Shown: positions 1-8,568 of the stretch, in pieces
Position numbering within the stretch: the first letter of the stretch is position 1
How the letters are laid out: every line of letters begins with the position of its first letter
Assembly (NCBI GenBank): GCA_947243845.1
Contig: CAMXIF010000009.1
Span: 49,753 to 113,752 of the forward strand
Length of the DNA: 64,000 nt
Source of the DNA: an uncultured bacterium
GTDB lineage: Bacteria > Bacillota > Clostridia > Lachnospirales > Lachnospiraceae
Reading direction: 5' to 3'
Program-made: the position numbers and the translations under genes
The notes under the pieces: model-generated
The model's input: the letters and a program-made list of their open reading frames with translations, nothing else
Told to the model about the DNA's origin: nothing
The model's database searches: none

Positions 1-511
1 AAGCAAAGAAGCGTCTGTTGGCTGTGATGGTAGACTCTGTCAGGTCAACACAATGCGTCTCGGCCTCAAAAATCTCCGCCGGCTCATTAAACCCGATATG
101 GCCGTTATGCCCCAGCCCCAGAAGCTGCAGATCTACACCACCGGTAGCCGCAATGACCCGATCATAATCTTCGCAGGCTTTTTTCGCATCAGGCTCCATG
201 CCATCCGGCAGGAAAGTCCTCTTCAAATCAACATTCACTTTACCAAACAGATTATCATGCATAAAATAATAATAGCTCTGTTCATTCTCCCGGTTAAGTC
301 CTTTGTATTCATCCAAGTTGACTGTTGTCACGCTTGAAAAATCCAAATCCCCCTTCTGATACCGTTCTACCAAATCAGCATATGTCCCAATCGGTGTAGA
401 ACCTGTAGCCAGGCCGAGCACACAGTCCGGCTTCATGATAATCTGTGCAGAAATAATGTTAGCTGCCTTTCTGCTCATATCATCATAGTCTCTTGCCTTA
501 ATAACCCTCAT
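1..511 (-). CDS. nagB: Glucosamine-6-phosphate deaminase (partial, C-terminus off the left edge)
   Basis: Cytosolic enzyme that converts glucosamine-6-phosphate to fructose-6-phosphate and ammonia in amino-sugar catabolism. The visible N-terminal 170 residues begin MRVIKARDYDDMSRKAA and carry the family signatures LGLATGSTPIGTY (phosphate loop), NLDEYKGL and GLGHNGHIGFNEP (catalytic region). The gene leaves the window at base 1, so its C-terminus cannot be judged. Two tandem ATG codons (514 and 511) follow an AGGAGG site. The second has the better spacing and matches the usual MRxI start. No glmS-like partner lies beside it; glmS is more than 35 kb away. Confidence 0.93.
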   Translation of the reverse strand, partial: MRVIKARDYDDMSRKAANIISAQIIMKPDCVLGLATGSTPIGTYADLVERYQKGDLDFSSVTTVNLDEYKGLNRENEQSYYYFMHDNLFGKVNVDLKRTFLPDGMEPDAKKACEDYDRVIAATGGVDLQLLGLGHNGHIGFNEPAEIFEAETHCVDLTESTITANRRFFA

Positions 512-562
512 CATCGTCCTCCTTTTTACAAATAATGTAATTACTGTAACGATACCATATAA

Positions 563-1495
563 TCACGGATAAAGCAACTTTCTCACGGACATATCAAGTG
601 TATCTTTGTCAATCGGTACATTGTCCAGTTGAATCCTTTGCAGTTTCTTTAGATTGCTCAGATCCGGCAGTGTCTTTATATGTTTCAAATCCTGAAGTTT
701 CAAAATCTCAAGATTGATCAAAGAAGAAATGAAATCCAGATCCTCCAGCTTCATAATTCTCCAGAGTTCTAGTTCCCTCAGGCTTTGCAGACCGCCCAAC
801 CCGGACAGATCAGAATTTCCGCACCACAGCAGCCGGAAAGTATCCAGGGAAAGTTCCTTTAAAAAGCCAAAATCCGCCACTTTAATGCCGCGCAGGGACA
901 AATTCTTAAGCTTTGGCAGCTGGGTAATGCTCTTCAGGTTCTTTTGGGCTTTCTTGCCAAGATACAGGGTGTGCAGATTCTCGTATTGCAGAAGCCACTT
1001 ACAGTCAAAACGTATGCTGCCGCCCATGGTATCCGCATAGAGGAGCAATTCCTCCAGAGAATGAGAAAGATGATTGACAAACTGATAATCACGACAGTCA
1101 AATAGATGAAGGTGCAGTCCCTTTAGGTTGGAAAGTTCACACAGATATTCGGGGTTGACAGCCTCTTTATGATAGCGAAGATATGCTTCCAGCCAGACTT
1201 TTGACAGATGTGGCATCTGTCCCAGAACTGACAGGTCAAAGGTCTCACACGTGGTGCCGACACTGAAAATCCTGAGATACAGATCCGGCCTTCTTTCCAG
1301 GATACGGTCTATCACCTCATAGGCCTTTATCGGAAGCCTGCTGCTAATCTGTATCATCTTGATACGGCCATCCTGCTCGATCTCTTCCAGCAGTTCCGGC
1401 GTGATATCTTTATATCCGATTTCTTTTATCAGGCCATTGTTAAAAGATTTTTCAGCAATATGAATATGATTGGTAAAACAGATCCTCGCGCCCAT
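563..1495 (-). CDS. Leucine-rich-repeat protein, cytosolic
   Basis: About 310 residues of irregular leucine-rich repeats (for example LKNLSLRGIKVADFGFLKEL, then SLRELELWRIMKLEDLDFI) spread over roughly residues 85-300, after a mixed alpha/beta N-terminus. There is no signal peptide, membrane segment or sorting motif, so it is probably intracellular and a protein-binding scaffold. An upstream in-frame start exists at 1531, but AGGAGG sits correctly before the ATG at 1495, giving the start MGARICFTNHIHI. It follows the GGADGPT-motif gene by a short gap on the same strand and is probably co-transcribed with it. Specific function unknown. Confidence 0.75.
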   Translation of the reverse strand: MGARICFTNHIHIAEKSFNNGLIKEIGYKDITPELLEEIEQDGRIKMIQISSRLPIKAYEVIDRILERRPDLYLRIFSVGTTCETFDLSVLGQMPHLSKVWLEAYLRYHKEAVNPEYLCELSNLKGLHLHLFDCRDYQFVNHLSHSLEELLLYADTMGGSIRFDCKWLLQYENLHTLYLGKKAQKNLKSITQLPKLKNLSLRGIKVADFGFLKELSLDTFRLLWCGNSDLSGLGGLQSLRELELWRIMKLEDLDFISSLINLEILKLQDLKHIKTLPDLSNLKKLQRIQLDNVPIDKDTLDMSVRKLLYP

Positions 1496-1542
1496 GCGTA
1501 CATACCTCCTGTGCGAAACTTCTCCCGGCATCCTCTATTCCT

Positions 1543-2205
1543 TTAATCCACCGAAGCCAGAGCCGTAAGCAATGAAGAGTACCGTTTTGACTCTTCCCGG
1601 ATATCCTCCTCAGTAACTCCATAATAAAGGTGCAGTCTGCGGCTGATCTGCCTTAACTTCCTCATGGCCTTTTTGCTCCCGCTATAAGACATCCCCAGAA
1701 CATCCCATAGGTAATCAATCTCTATCTCCATTCTTCCGCCTTCTATGCAGATTTCATAGACATGAAAGTCCATCGTAAACTGATCATCCGTTATCTTAGA
1801 GGCTGCCTCTCTCCTCCGCTCTATCTGACGAAACATTTCTTCCATGGTTTCTCTCGTATATTCCTTTGGCCTTACGACCTCCGCCAGCCCCTTCAGCAGT
1901 TCCGGCCGGTTTTGCATGATCAGCGCTTCCCGCAAGCCGTCCTTCATGTCCTGATATTGCCGGCTTTCTTTGGACATTTCTCTTGCAGCATACTCCCTTT
2001 TCATAAAGGCTGTGACCTGCTTCAGGGAGTGCGGATTGGGGCGGATACATTTGGCGATCCGCTTGCGCCTCTGTTCATACAGCCAATTCTTGATCCGCAC
2101 TTTAAGCGGCCCTTTTCCTGTCCTGCCTGCTATGAAAATGCTGGTAGGGCCGTCCGCCCCGCCAATGATGCTGACATTTTTGACACTCTTGTCACTTTTA
2201 TTCAT
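1543..2205 (-). CDS. Uncharacterised protein with N-terminal GGADGPT motif
   Basis: A protein of about 220 residues. Near the N-terminus it has VSIIGGADGPTSIFIAG, which closely matches a signature segment of the beta subunit of sodium-pumping oxaloacetate/methylmalonyl-CoA decarboxylases. The rest of the protein is a soluble, charged, mostly helical sequence with none of that subunit's membrane helices. Homology-based pipelines may mislabel it as a decarboxylase subunit. Middle and C-terminal parts (KRIAKCIRPNPHSL, IDYLWDVLGMSYSG) are not recognised. A GTG at 2217 (AGGA upstream) and an ATG at 2205 (GGGGTG upstream) are both possible starts; the latter gives MNKSDKSVKNVSII. Probably in one transcript with the leucine-rich-repeat gene. 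Confidence 0.7.
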   Translation of the reverse strand: MNKSDKSVKNVSIIGGADGPTSIFIAGRTGKGPLKVRIKNWLYEQRRKRIAKCIRPNPHSLKQVTAFMKREYAAREMSKESRQYQDMKDGLREALIMQNRPELLKGLAEVVRPKEYTRETMEEMFRQIERRREAASKITDDQFTMDFHVYEICIEGGRMEIEIDYLWDVLGMSYSGSKKAMRKLRQISRRLHLYYGVTEEDIREESKRYSSLLTALASVD

Positions 2206-2234
2206 CAAAACTTTCACCCCATTTTTCCTGTGGA

Positions 2235-2270
2235 TATGATATCATAGACGCAGGCAAAACAGCCTGCGTC
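2235..2270. other. Adjacent perfect palindrome and 9-bp hairpin between divergent genes
   Basis: TATGATATCATA (2235-2246) is a perfect 12-bp palindrome. It abuts a perfect 9-bp stem, GACGCAGGC / GCCTGCGTC (2247-2255 with 2262-2270), with a 6-base loop. Together they lie between the leftward GGADGPT-motif gene and the rightward DUF2164 gene. Neither arm is followed by a clear T-run, so an operator or leader structure is as likely as a terminator. Confidence 0.45.
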
Positions 2271-2351
2271 ACAAGAATTACTGCGTAATTGTATAATTCA
2301 CCCCAACGCCATAATAATTGTACCAATAATATAACCAAAGGAGAACCTAAC

Positions 2352-2618
2352 ATGGCCAGAAGAGAATCCCTGCCGCAGATCAAACTTTCAGATGCCCAAA
2401 AGGAAAAACTGAACGCCGAAATCAAAGCTTTTTATCTGGATGAGCGCGGCGAAGAAATCGGACTGATCGAACAGATGCAGTTATATGAATTATTTGAGCG
2501 GAAGATGGCACCAATCATTTACAATCGGGCACTTGATGATGCCAAAAGATGGTTCGCTCAAATGATGGATAACCTGGATTCCGATTTCTACGCCCTGTAT
2601 AAGGAAGAAGATATCTGA
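2352..2618 (+). CDS. DUF2164 family protein
   Basis: Small soluble protein of 88 residues, MARRESLPQIKLSDAQKEK onward, with the family pattern of a short strand, a helix, then EEIGLIEQMQLYELFE, the APIIYNRALDDAKRWF stretch and a C-terminal LDSDFYALYKEE. These match what is remembered of DUF2164, a family of unknown function in Firmicutes and Proteobacteria. An ORF start exists upstream at 2289, but AAAGGAGAA is well placed before the ATG at 2352. It stands alone on the plus strand and converges on the large esterase gene. Confidence 0.8.
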   Translation: MARRESLPQIKLSDAQKEKLNAEIKAFYLDERGEEIGLIEQMQLYELFERKMAPIIYNRALDDAKRWFAQMMDNLDSDFYALYKEEDI

Positions 2619-2637
2619 TCTCCAACGGCAGGTTTTG

Positions 2638-5600
2638 TCAGTTCTGCTCTCCTGTCTTTAAGCTAAAAGAGAGCAGACTTGCAGCGCCATCCCCGCGATA
2701 GGTCAGATAGACTGCCTGTGTGCCGTCAGGAATATGCACCGGCGCACTGTATTCTTCCCATACATTGGAATACCTGATGGGAATCTTCGCCAGCGCCTCG
2801 CCGTCCCAGACCGTGCGCACCTCAAAACAGCCTCCTGCATATCCCCTGGTCTTTATCGAGATTTCCGTCACATTCTTGCAGGCAAAGTATTTGAATCCTG
2901 CCGTAGCGGAATCTTTCATATTGCCGATGTACCCCGATTCCTCATCTCCGTCTCTGCCGTCCTGCATGATCTTGGGAAATCTATCATCACCCACATAGAC
3001 CGACTCTGTATCCGTAAAGAGATTGCAGGCCAGGTACGCCCCGTATTCTCCCTCGCCCCGAAGCGGCGCTCCGTTTAGGCCGCAGGAAGTCATCTCTACC
3101 TGTGGAATACTGCCGTCCTCTGCTATCTTGATTTTCTCCGCGCAGCCCTGTCTGCTGTACCAGGTACCATTGGTGTGACGGTGATAGAAAATATACCAGT
3201 CTTCCCCAATCTGTACAATGCTTCCATGATTATTGGCCCCATAAGCCATGGGTTTATCCGCCGGTTTATAAGTGTCTATATGCAGATCGCAGTTGCTGAC
3301 GATCACGCCGCCATAAACAAAATCCCCGTCCGGCTTCTTGCTCACCGCATAACACAGTTCATGCATTGCAATAGAAGAATAGACAAAGTAATAATCCGTT
3401 CCCACTTTGCGGATAGATGCCGCCTCAAAATATTCGTGTCCCTCAAACCCGGAACCGGCGCTGTGCTCACATCCCGGCACCACAAGCTTAGGAGCCTCCT
3501 CTATGGTCAGCATATCCGCCCCCAGAACAGTCACCATCGCCCCGATCCTGGATTTATCGCCTCTGGGACAAAATCCCGTATAGAGATAGGTTCTGTTATC
3601 CTCCGTCAACACGCCCGGATCAAACTGCGGCTGATCGCCCTCCTTTTCTCCCAGACGGATACCGTCCTGATAGTGCACATAGCCATAAAAACAAAACTCA
3701 CCCGCAGGGGTATCGCAGACTGCCACCGATACCACGGACACATGATCCAACACATAGTACAGATAATATCTGCCGTCCGGCCCCACCGTCACATCCGGCG
3801 CATACAGACACATTTTCCCATCTCTGTTGAGAGGGTCGGAGGTCTTCGGATAGATAACGCCTTCATAGCGCCAATTCCCCAGGTCACTTACCGGCGCAGA
3901 CCAGCTCACATAATCCCCCAGACAGAATACATGCCCGTTATAATAATCATGGGAGCCATAGACGTACACCCTGTCGCCAAACACATAAGGTTCCCCGTCC
4001 GGAATATATTCCCAGGAAGGCAGATAGGGATTAAAAGCCTGTTTCGGGAACAAAGCCTGTAAAAACCGCACCGCACATCGTCTCCAAAAGTTCCAGTCAT
4101 GCCTGCCGGAGGCAAAGAAGTCCATTATCGGCACACCCTGTCCCTGAATCTCCTTCACATTGGCAACAGTTTTCTCATAGAAATGATCCTGTGCGCCGCA
4201 GCCCACAAACAACAGATCCATCTCCTCCCGAAACCGATCCGCATGATACAGAAGCTCTCTATAATCTTCCTCCTCATCCGCAATCACAAACCCGCCGCTG
4301 AAAATGCCCAGCGAAGCAAACAAATCCGTATGGTGCAGGGCAATCTTCTGGGACTGCATACCGCCCATGGAAAGCCCTGCCATGGCTCTGTGGCCTTTAT
4401 CTGCCAGAGTAGCATACCGCCCGTCAATATAGGGGATGCAGTCCTGCACCAGTTCCTCCTCAAAGGAACCCACCGCATAATGGCTTGCGCCATCCGCCCG
4501 AAAAGCATACCCTGTATTCATCACGATAAGCATTTCCGTCATCCGGCCGGCCGCGATCAGGTTATCAGCCATATTGGCAATCTTGCCCTGCCGGAACCAC
4601 CCAATCTCATTTTCTCCCCCGCCATGCTGCAGGTAGAGTACCGGATATCTCTTGCCACCGCAGGCATCATAGCCCGGCGGCGTATAAACATAACACAGCT
4701 TCATCCGCCCTGTCTGGGAGGAGGTATAATAGTCCATATGCACCTGACCGTGAGGGACGTTGTGCAGTTCATGATATGTAAATTCCGGATCCGGCACATC
4801 CAGATAGTTGATAGCCTGAAAACATCCATATCCCACCGGCGCCTGTACATTCAGCACCCTTGTGCCGTTCACATCGAACGTGACATAATGGAATCCCGGC
4901 TCCACATCCTCCATAACGCCATACCAGTATCCCTGGTGCTGCAAATCCTCCTGCAGACTCATGCGGCCGCAGTCAAACACATCCACTTCCACTTGCCTCG
5001 CACCGGGCGCATACAGAGAAATCTTTACGCTTCCATCTTCCCTGCATGTAAATCCCGGCTGTTCCTCTATGTAACGGCCGGCAGGTCTTCCCTGCTCATC
5101 GGTCTCAAAGCAGACCTGCTTATACACAGGTTCAAAAAATAACATCTGTTCTTCACGGCCCTGTCTTTGCAGTTGTCTTTCTGAAACCCATTCATTCTCT
5201 ACACCTAAACGAATCCCATCAGCCACCGCCGATTGCTTCCCGGCAGCCGCATACCTTTTCCCTATATTCTCTTCCCACTGCCCTTTCCTATCCCGCAGGG
5301 CATCTTCTCCCCTTTTGATATCTTTCTCAGTCTCCCATCTAAAAAGGGCCGGCACAAAGTCCGCCAGGCTTTTTCTCCAGACCATCCATTCATGATACCC
5401 CTCATAGATCCTGTTCATCACCGGCACTGCCGCCTGCTCTAACTGCACCGTATAATGCTCCTGGCTCTCAAGAATCTCCTTCTCCTCGCTTCCGCAGGAC
5501 AGAAAGACCAGACGGGGCTTATCCTGCGCTGAGATGACGGATTCCAACGGCTCCATAAACACACCGGAAAAGACGCCTAGGGCGCCAAACATTCCCGGAT

Positions 5601-6558
5601 GTTTCATCACCGAGAGGGCGGACTGCGCTGACCCCAGGGACAGCCCTGCTATGGCGCGGTTATCCCGGCCCGCCTTGATCCGGAACTGCCTTTCCATATA
5701 GGGAATGACATCTTTCGTCAGTTCCCGGTCAAAATCACCTGGGAAAAAAATGTAAGTTCTTTCGGAGTTCAACATATCGAGTACAGCTCGATTGCGAGAT
5801 CCGCTTCGCGGACTCGAATAGGCAGCCGGATTTTCCCTGTTTTCCTCCGTCAAAAATGCATAGCCGCAGACCATGACCACAATCATCTCTTCACATTGCC
5901 CATCCGCGATCAGGTTATCCATGATAAAATTTAATTTTCCCTGCCAGATCCAACCGGTCTCGCTCTCCCCGACACCGTGCAGGAGATAGAGTGCAGGATA
6001 CTTTCTCCCGGCATTTTTCTGTTCCTCATAGCCGGGCGGTGTATACACATAACTCTCCTTGAGATGTCCGGTCACCCCTGATATATATTTACAAATGCTG
6101 ACCGTCCCGTGGGGAACCGGTCTGATATAAAAGAAATCATCCTCTTTCTCCGGCACCTCAAAGGTATTGATCACCCGAAAACAGCCGTAAGACACCCCTG
6201 CCTTCGGATTGCAGACCTGCACATCATCCACGTACCAATGATAATAATGCATCCCATAGTGGAACTTTCTGGTTCCCCTGAATCCGCCCTTCCCATCCGG
6301 TTCTAAGGCAAATCGTCCGGTACCGGCAAAGCCGCCAAGACATCCGATCTCTACCTTCTTAGCATTGGGCGCATACAGATAAAACGCCACATTGCCATCT
6401 GCTCCCACACTGACATTGGGTATCTCATCATAATAAGACACCCTCACAAACTCAGGATCCCCCGACTCCATGACCAGTTCGGCATTCCTGTGGATGGGAT
6501 CGAAAAAATCCGGGTGCAGCGTCAGCGCCTGATTACACTCTTCATACATAATAATCAC
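2638..6558 (-). CDS. Multidomain intracellular esterase-esterase-GH43 enzyme with C-terminal CBM6-like domain
   Basis: A 1306-residue enzyme predicted to deacylate and then cleave decorated arabinose/xylose oligosaccharides. Order: an Ig-like N-terminal esterase domain (about 45-150); an alpha/beta-hydrolase of the putative-esterase (feruloyl/acetyl esterase D) family with nucleophile in AGLSLGS near Ser307 and His near 389 (GYHEW); a second Ig-like domain and esterase with AGLSMGG near Ser729 and GRHDWNFW near His820; a GH43 five-bladed propeller (about 840-1130; IPDGEPYVFGDRVYVYGSHD, APDV, and EYFEAASIRK as probable general acid); and a CBM6-like domain (about 1165-1300). There is no signal peptide, so it probably acts in the cytosol. 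A GTG (6558) and an ATG (6549) are possible starts. It overlaps the preceding membrane-protein gene by 4 bases. Residues about 248-263 are encoded by a palindromic element. Confidence 0.88.
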   Translation of the reverse strand: MIIMYEECNQALTLHPDFFDPIHRNAELVMESGDPEFVRVSYYDEIPNVSVGADGNVAFYLYAPNAKKVEIGCLGGFAGTGRFALEPDGKGGFRGTRKFHYGMHYYHWYVDDVQVCNPKAGVSYGCFRVINTFEVPEKEDDFFYIRPVPHGTVSICKYISGVTGHLKESYVYTPPGYEEQKNAGRKYPALYLLHGVGESETGWIWQGKLNFIMDNLIADGQCEEMIVVMVCGYAFLTEENRENPAAYSSPRSGSRNRAVLDMLNSERTYIFFPGDFDRELTKDVIPYMERQFRIKAGRDNRAIAGLSLGSAQSALSVMKHPGMFGALGVFSGVFMEPLESVISAQDKPRLVFLSCGSEEKEILESQEHYTVQLEQAAVPVMNRIYEGYHEWMVWRKSLADFVPALFRWETEKDIKRGEDALRDRKGQWEENIGKRYAAAGKQSAVADGIRLGVENEWVSERQLQRQGREEQMLFFEPVYKQVCFETDEQGRPAGRYIEEQPGFTCREDGSVKISLYAPGARQVEVDVFDCGRMSLQEDLQHQGYWYGVMEDVEPGFHYVTFDVNGTRVLNVQAPVGYGCFQAINYLDVPDPEFTYHELHNVPHGQVHMDYYTSSQTGRMKLCYVYTPPGYDACGGKRYPVLYLQHGGGENEIGWFRQGKIANMADNLIAAGRMTEMLIVMNTGYAFRADGASHYAVGSFEEELVQDCIPYIDGRYATLADKGHRAMAGLSMGGMQSQKIALHHTDLFASLGIFSGGFVIADEEEDYRELLYHADRFREEMDLLFVGCGAQDHFYEKTVANVKEIQGQGVPIMDFFASGRHDWNFWRRCAVRFLQALFPKQAFNPYLPSWEYIPDGEPYVFGDRVYVYGSHDYYNGHVFCLGDYVSWSAPVSDLGNWRYEGVIYPKTSDPLNRDGKMCLYAPDVTVGPDGRYYLYYVLDHVSVVSVAVCDTPAGEFCFYGYVHYQDGIRLGEKEGDQPQFDPGVLTEDNRTYLYTGFCPRGDKSRIGAMVTVLGADMLTIEEAPKLVVPGCEHSAGSGFEGHEYFEAASIRKVGTDYYFVYSSIAMHELCYAVSKKPDGDFVYGGVIVSNCDLHIDTYKPADKPMAYGANNHGSIVQIGEDWYIFYHRHTNGTWYSRQGCAEKIKIAEDGSIPQVEMTSCGLNGAPLRGEGEYGAYLACNLFTDTESVYVGDDRFPKIMQDGRDGDEESGYIGNMKDSATAGFKYFACKNVTEISIKTRGYAGGCFEVRTVWDGEALAKIPIRYSNVWEEYSAPVHIPDGTQAVYLTYRGDGAASLLSFSLKTGEQN
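5777..5816 (-). repeat. Two-hairpin palindromic element, copy A, inside a coding region
   Basis: TCGAG-TACAG-CTCGA (5777-5791) is followed by CGAGATCCGC-TTC-GCGGACTCG (about 5795-5816). The same core recurs at 9821, 11541, 11597, 29055, 29116 and 38603. Here it lies inside the first esterase domain, in frame, encoding roughly YSSPRSGSRNRAVLDM. The equivalent place in the second esterase domain of the same protein has no such stretch. Confidence 0.85.
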
Positions 6559-7037
6559 CGTTCCTTCTTAATTCGTTCTAATTCTTCTTCAATTTCCCGC
6601 ACTTTTCTGTCTGTCTCCTCAATCCGTGGATCTTCCCTGCGCTCCATGCTTCTGGAAGTCCGTCTGCCCGCAAAAAGAATCCTTGCCACCAGCCCCGCTC
6701 CGCCGAAGATCAACACCAGGATCAAAGCCCACTCATAGAGCGTCACATGCATCAGACGGATATCCGTGGTTATGATCACCGCCAGGATGACAATCAATAT
6801 ACTGGCCGCCGTAAATAGCTTGGAACCCACGCTCCCCTCCGTCACAAACATCCACACGATTCCTATGATAAAAGGTACCATGATCAGCCCATTTCCCATA
6901 CGGAAGCCGCCAAGTGAAAATCCAATCCCAAAAAAGCCGGAGGATACCATCACCTTTTGTGAAAAAATAAACAATCCCGCAATCAGCATTGCCAGCCCCG
7001 CCAAAAACTGCAATAATTCATTTCCTGCTCTCTTCAT
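6555..7037 (-). CDS. Small membrane protein with C-terminal coiled coil
   Basis: 160 residues. Four hydrophobic segments are visible (about 8-28, 35-65 in two parts, 70-92, 100-120), then a positively charged border (FAGRRTSRS) and a cytoplasmic heptad-like tail, DRKVREIEEELERIKKER. AGAGG precedes the ATG. Its stop overlaps the start of the downstream esterase-GH43 gene, suggesting translational coupling. Family not recognised. A role as a transporter accessory or a scaffold is speculation. Confidence 0.7.
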   Translation of the reverse strand: MKRAGNELLQFLAGLAMLIAGLFIFSQKVMVSSGFFGIGFSLGGFRMGNGLIMVPFIIGIVWMFVTEGSVGSKLFTAASILIVILAVIITTDIRLMHVTLYEWALILVLIFGGAGLVARILFAGRRTSRSMERREDPRIEETDRKVREIEEELERIKKER

Positions 7038-7218
7038 CTTACCTCTCCCCTCATTCGTCTATCTATTGCTTCATTAATATATACATCATTTTACCGTATC
7101 CTCCCGCCTAGTGCAATCTATTCCTTCCTGCCAGACATCCTATTTACCATGCAAAGCATGCCGCTGAAATGACGGGAAGCAGATTATTCAATTTTCATTA
7201 TCATGATTTTCCAACCTA

Positions 7219-7268
7219 TATATATCCCTCTAGATATATCCCTCTAGATATATCCCTCTACATATATC
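7219..7268. repeat. 14-bp tandem repeat, about 3.5 copies
   Basis: The unit GATATATCCCTCTA repeats at 7219, 7233, 7247 and partly at 7261. It lies directly upstream of the -35 box at 7273. The 307-base stretch 7038-7344 holds only this repeat and that promoter. Possible regulator-binding array or slippage-prone tract. Confidence 0.85.
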
Positions 7269-7272
7269 TCAC

Positions 7273-7300
7273 TTGACAAAATCTCATAAACTACTACAAT
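7273..7300 (+). promoter_or_regulatory. Sigma-A promoter of the PTS-IIC-like gene
   Basis: TTGACA (7273-7278), 16 bases, then TACAAT (7295-7300). Transcription would start near 7307, leaving a leader of about 38 bases before the ATG at 7345. Confidence 0.7.
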
Positions 7301-7344
7301 ATGACTGGATGTCCTAAAATGTGAGAAAGGAACCTTTTAACATT

Positions 7345-8394
7345 ATGAAAGAATTTTTGGAGCGTAAAAACATTAGTTTTTCTCTGAAACGCTACGGTGT
7401 TGACTGTCTGAGCGCTATGGCCCAGGGACTCTTCTGCTCCCTTCTGATCGGCACCATCATCAAAACGCTGGGACAGCAGACCGGTATCGAATATCTGGTG
7501 ACCATCGGCGGTTACGCGGCTGCCATGGCAGGACCGGCTATGGCAATCTCTATCGGCTTTGCCCTGCAGGCACCGCCACTTGTTCTCTTTTCCCTGGCGG
7601 CTGTGGGCGGTGCGGCCAATGAACTGGGCGGCGCCGGCGGTCCCCTGGCAGTATTAATCATTGCTATCCTGGCGGCGGAATGCGGCAAACTGGTCTCCAA
7701 GGAGACAAAGGTTGACATTCTGGTAACCCCCTTCGTGACCATCTTTGTGGGGGTAGCGCTCTCCACTCTGTTGGCTCCCGGCATCGGTGCGGTCGCCAGC
7801 AGCATCGGACAGCTGATCATGTGGTCCACCGAACTGCAGCCCTTCCTGATGGGTATAATCGTTTCCGTTCTTGTCGGAATCGCGCTGACGCTTCCCATCT
7901 CTTCCGCAGCAATCTGTGCAGCCTTGTCGCTTACAGGACTGGCCGGCGGTGCGGCGGTAGCCGGATGCTGTGCCAATATGATAGGCTTTGCTGTCATGAG
8001 TTTTAAAGAAAATAAATGGGGCGGACTGATTTCCCAAGGACTGGGCACTTCCATGCTGCAGATGGGTAACATCCTCAAGAATCCCCGCATCTGGATTCCC
8101 CCCATCATCGCATCCGCTATCACAGGCCCGATTGCCACCTGCGTGTTCCGACTGCAGATGAACGGCACACCGGTCTCTTCCGGCATGGGCACCTGCGGTC
8201 TGGTCGGACAGATTGGTGTATATTCTGGCTGGATCAGCGACATTACTGCCGGCGCCAAGACTGCCATCACCGCTTATGACTGGATCGGGCTGATCCTGAT
8301 CAGTTTCATCCTGCCAGCCGTGATCTCCCTGCTTGTCGGCAATTTCTTAAGAAAAATCGGCTGGATCAAGGAAGGCGATTTGAAATTAGACTGA
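7345..8394 (+). CDS. PTS EIIC-like (PTS_EIIC_2 family) membrane permease
   Basis: A very hydrophobic protein of about 349 residues with some 9-10 membrane segments and many Gly/Ala runs (IGFALQAPPLVLFSLAAVGG, LPISSAAICAALSLTGLAGG, MNGTPVSSGMGTCGLVGQIG). It resembles the PTS_EIIC_2 family of membrane proteins. No EIIA or EIIB gene lies near, so phosphotransferase coupling is not shown and the substrate is unknown. A GTG start at 7321 is possible, but GAAAGGAA lies before the ATG at 7345 (MKEFLERKNISFSLKR) and the predicted transcription start leaves little room for the GTG. It stands alone under its own promoter. Confidence 0.82.
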   Translation: MKEFLERKNISFSLKRYGVDCLSAMAQGLFCSLLIGTIIKTLGQQTGIEYLVTIGGYAAAMAGPAMAISIGFALQAPPLVLFSLAAVGGAANELGGAGGPLAVLIIAILAAECGKLVSKETKVDILVTPFVTIFVGVALSTLLAPGIGAVASSIGQLIMWSTELQPFLMGIIVSVLVGIALTLPISSAAICAALSLTGLAGGAAVAGCCANMIGFAVMSFKENKWGGLISQGLGTSMLQMGNILKNPRIWIPPIIASAITGPIATCVFRLQMNGTPVSSGMGTCGLVGQIGVYSGWISDITAGAKTAITAYDWIGLILISFILPAVISLLVGNFLRKIGWIKEGDLKLD

Positions 8395-8421
8395 TTTTTT
8401 TAAAAAAATATGTTTTACCCC

Positions 8422-8451
8422 TTTACAAATCCGTATAAAAACCGAGATAAT
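8422..8451 (+). promoter_or_regulatory. Candidate promoter of the FliD-like gene
   Basis: TTTACA (8422-8427), 18 bases, GATAAT (8446-8451). The leader to the ATG at 8569 would be about 110 bases. No clear terminator was found between the permease gene and this site, so read-through is possible. Confidence 0.5.
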
Positions 8452-8568
8452 ATATGTAAGAATGTACTTTATTAACAAGGAAAATTCCTTCTGAGATTAA
8501 CAAATCAACAGCTTACACAAAGCACATCAGACACGGAAGTCGAACAATATTACATGGAGGGATGCAAA

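Noticed and set aside
2198..2425. Minus-strand ORF of 75 residues
   Set aside because: It is antisense to the DUF2164 gene and lacks a ribosome site.
3175..5142. Long plus-strand ORFs (295 and 347 residues)
   Set aside because: They are shadows of the esterase-GH43 gene, His/Ile-rich with no domain pattern or start signal.
7512..8270. Minus-strand ORF of 252 residues
   Set aside because: Antisense to the permease; Pro/Ala/Met-rich composition reflects the complement of hydrophobic codons.
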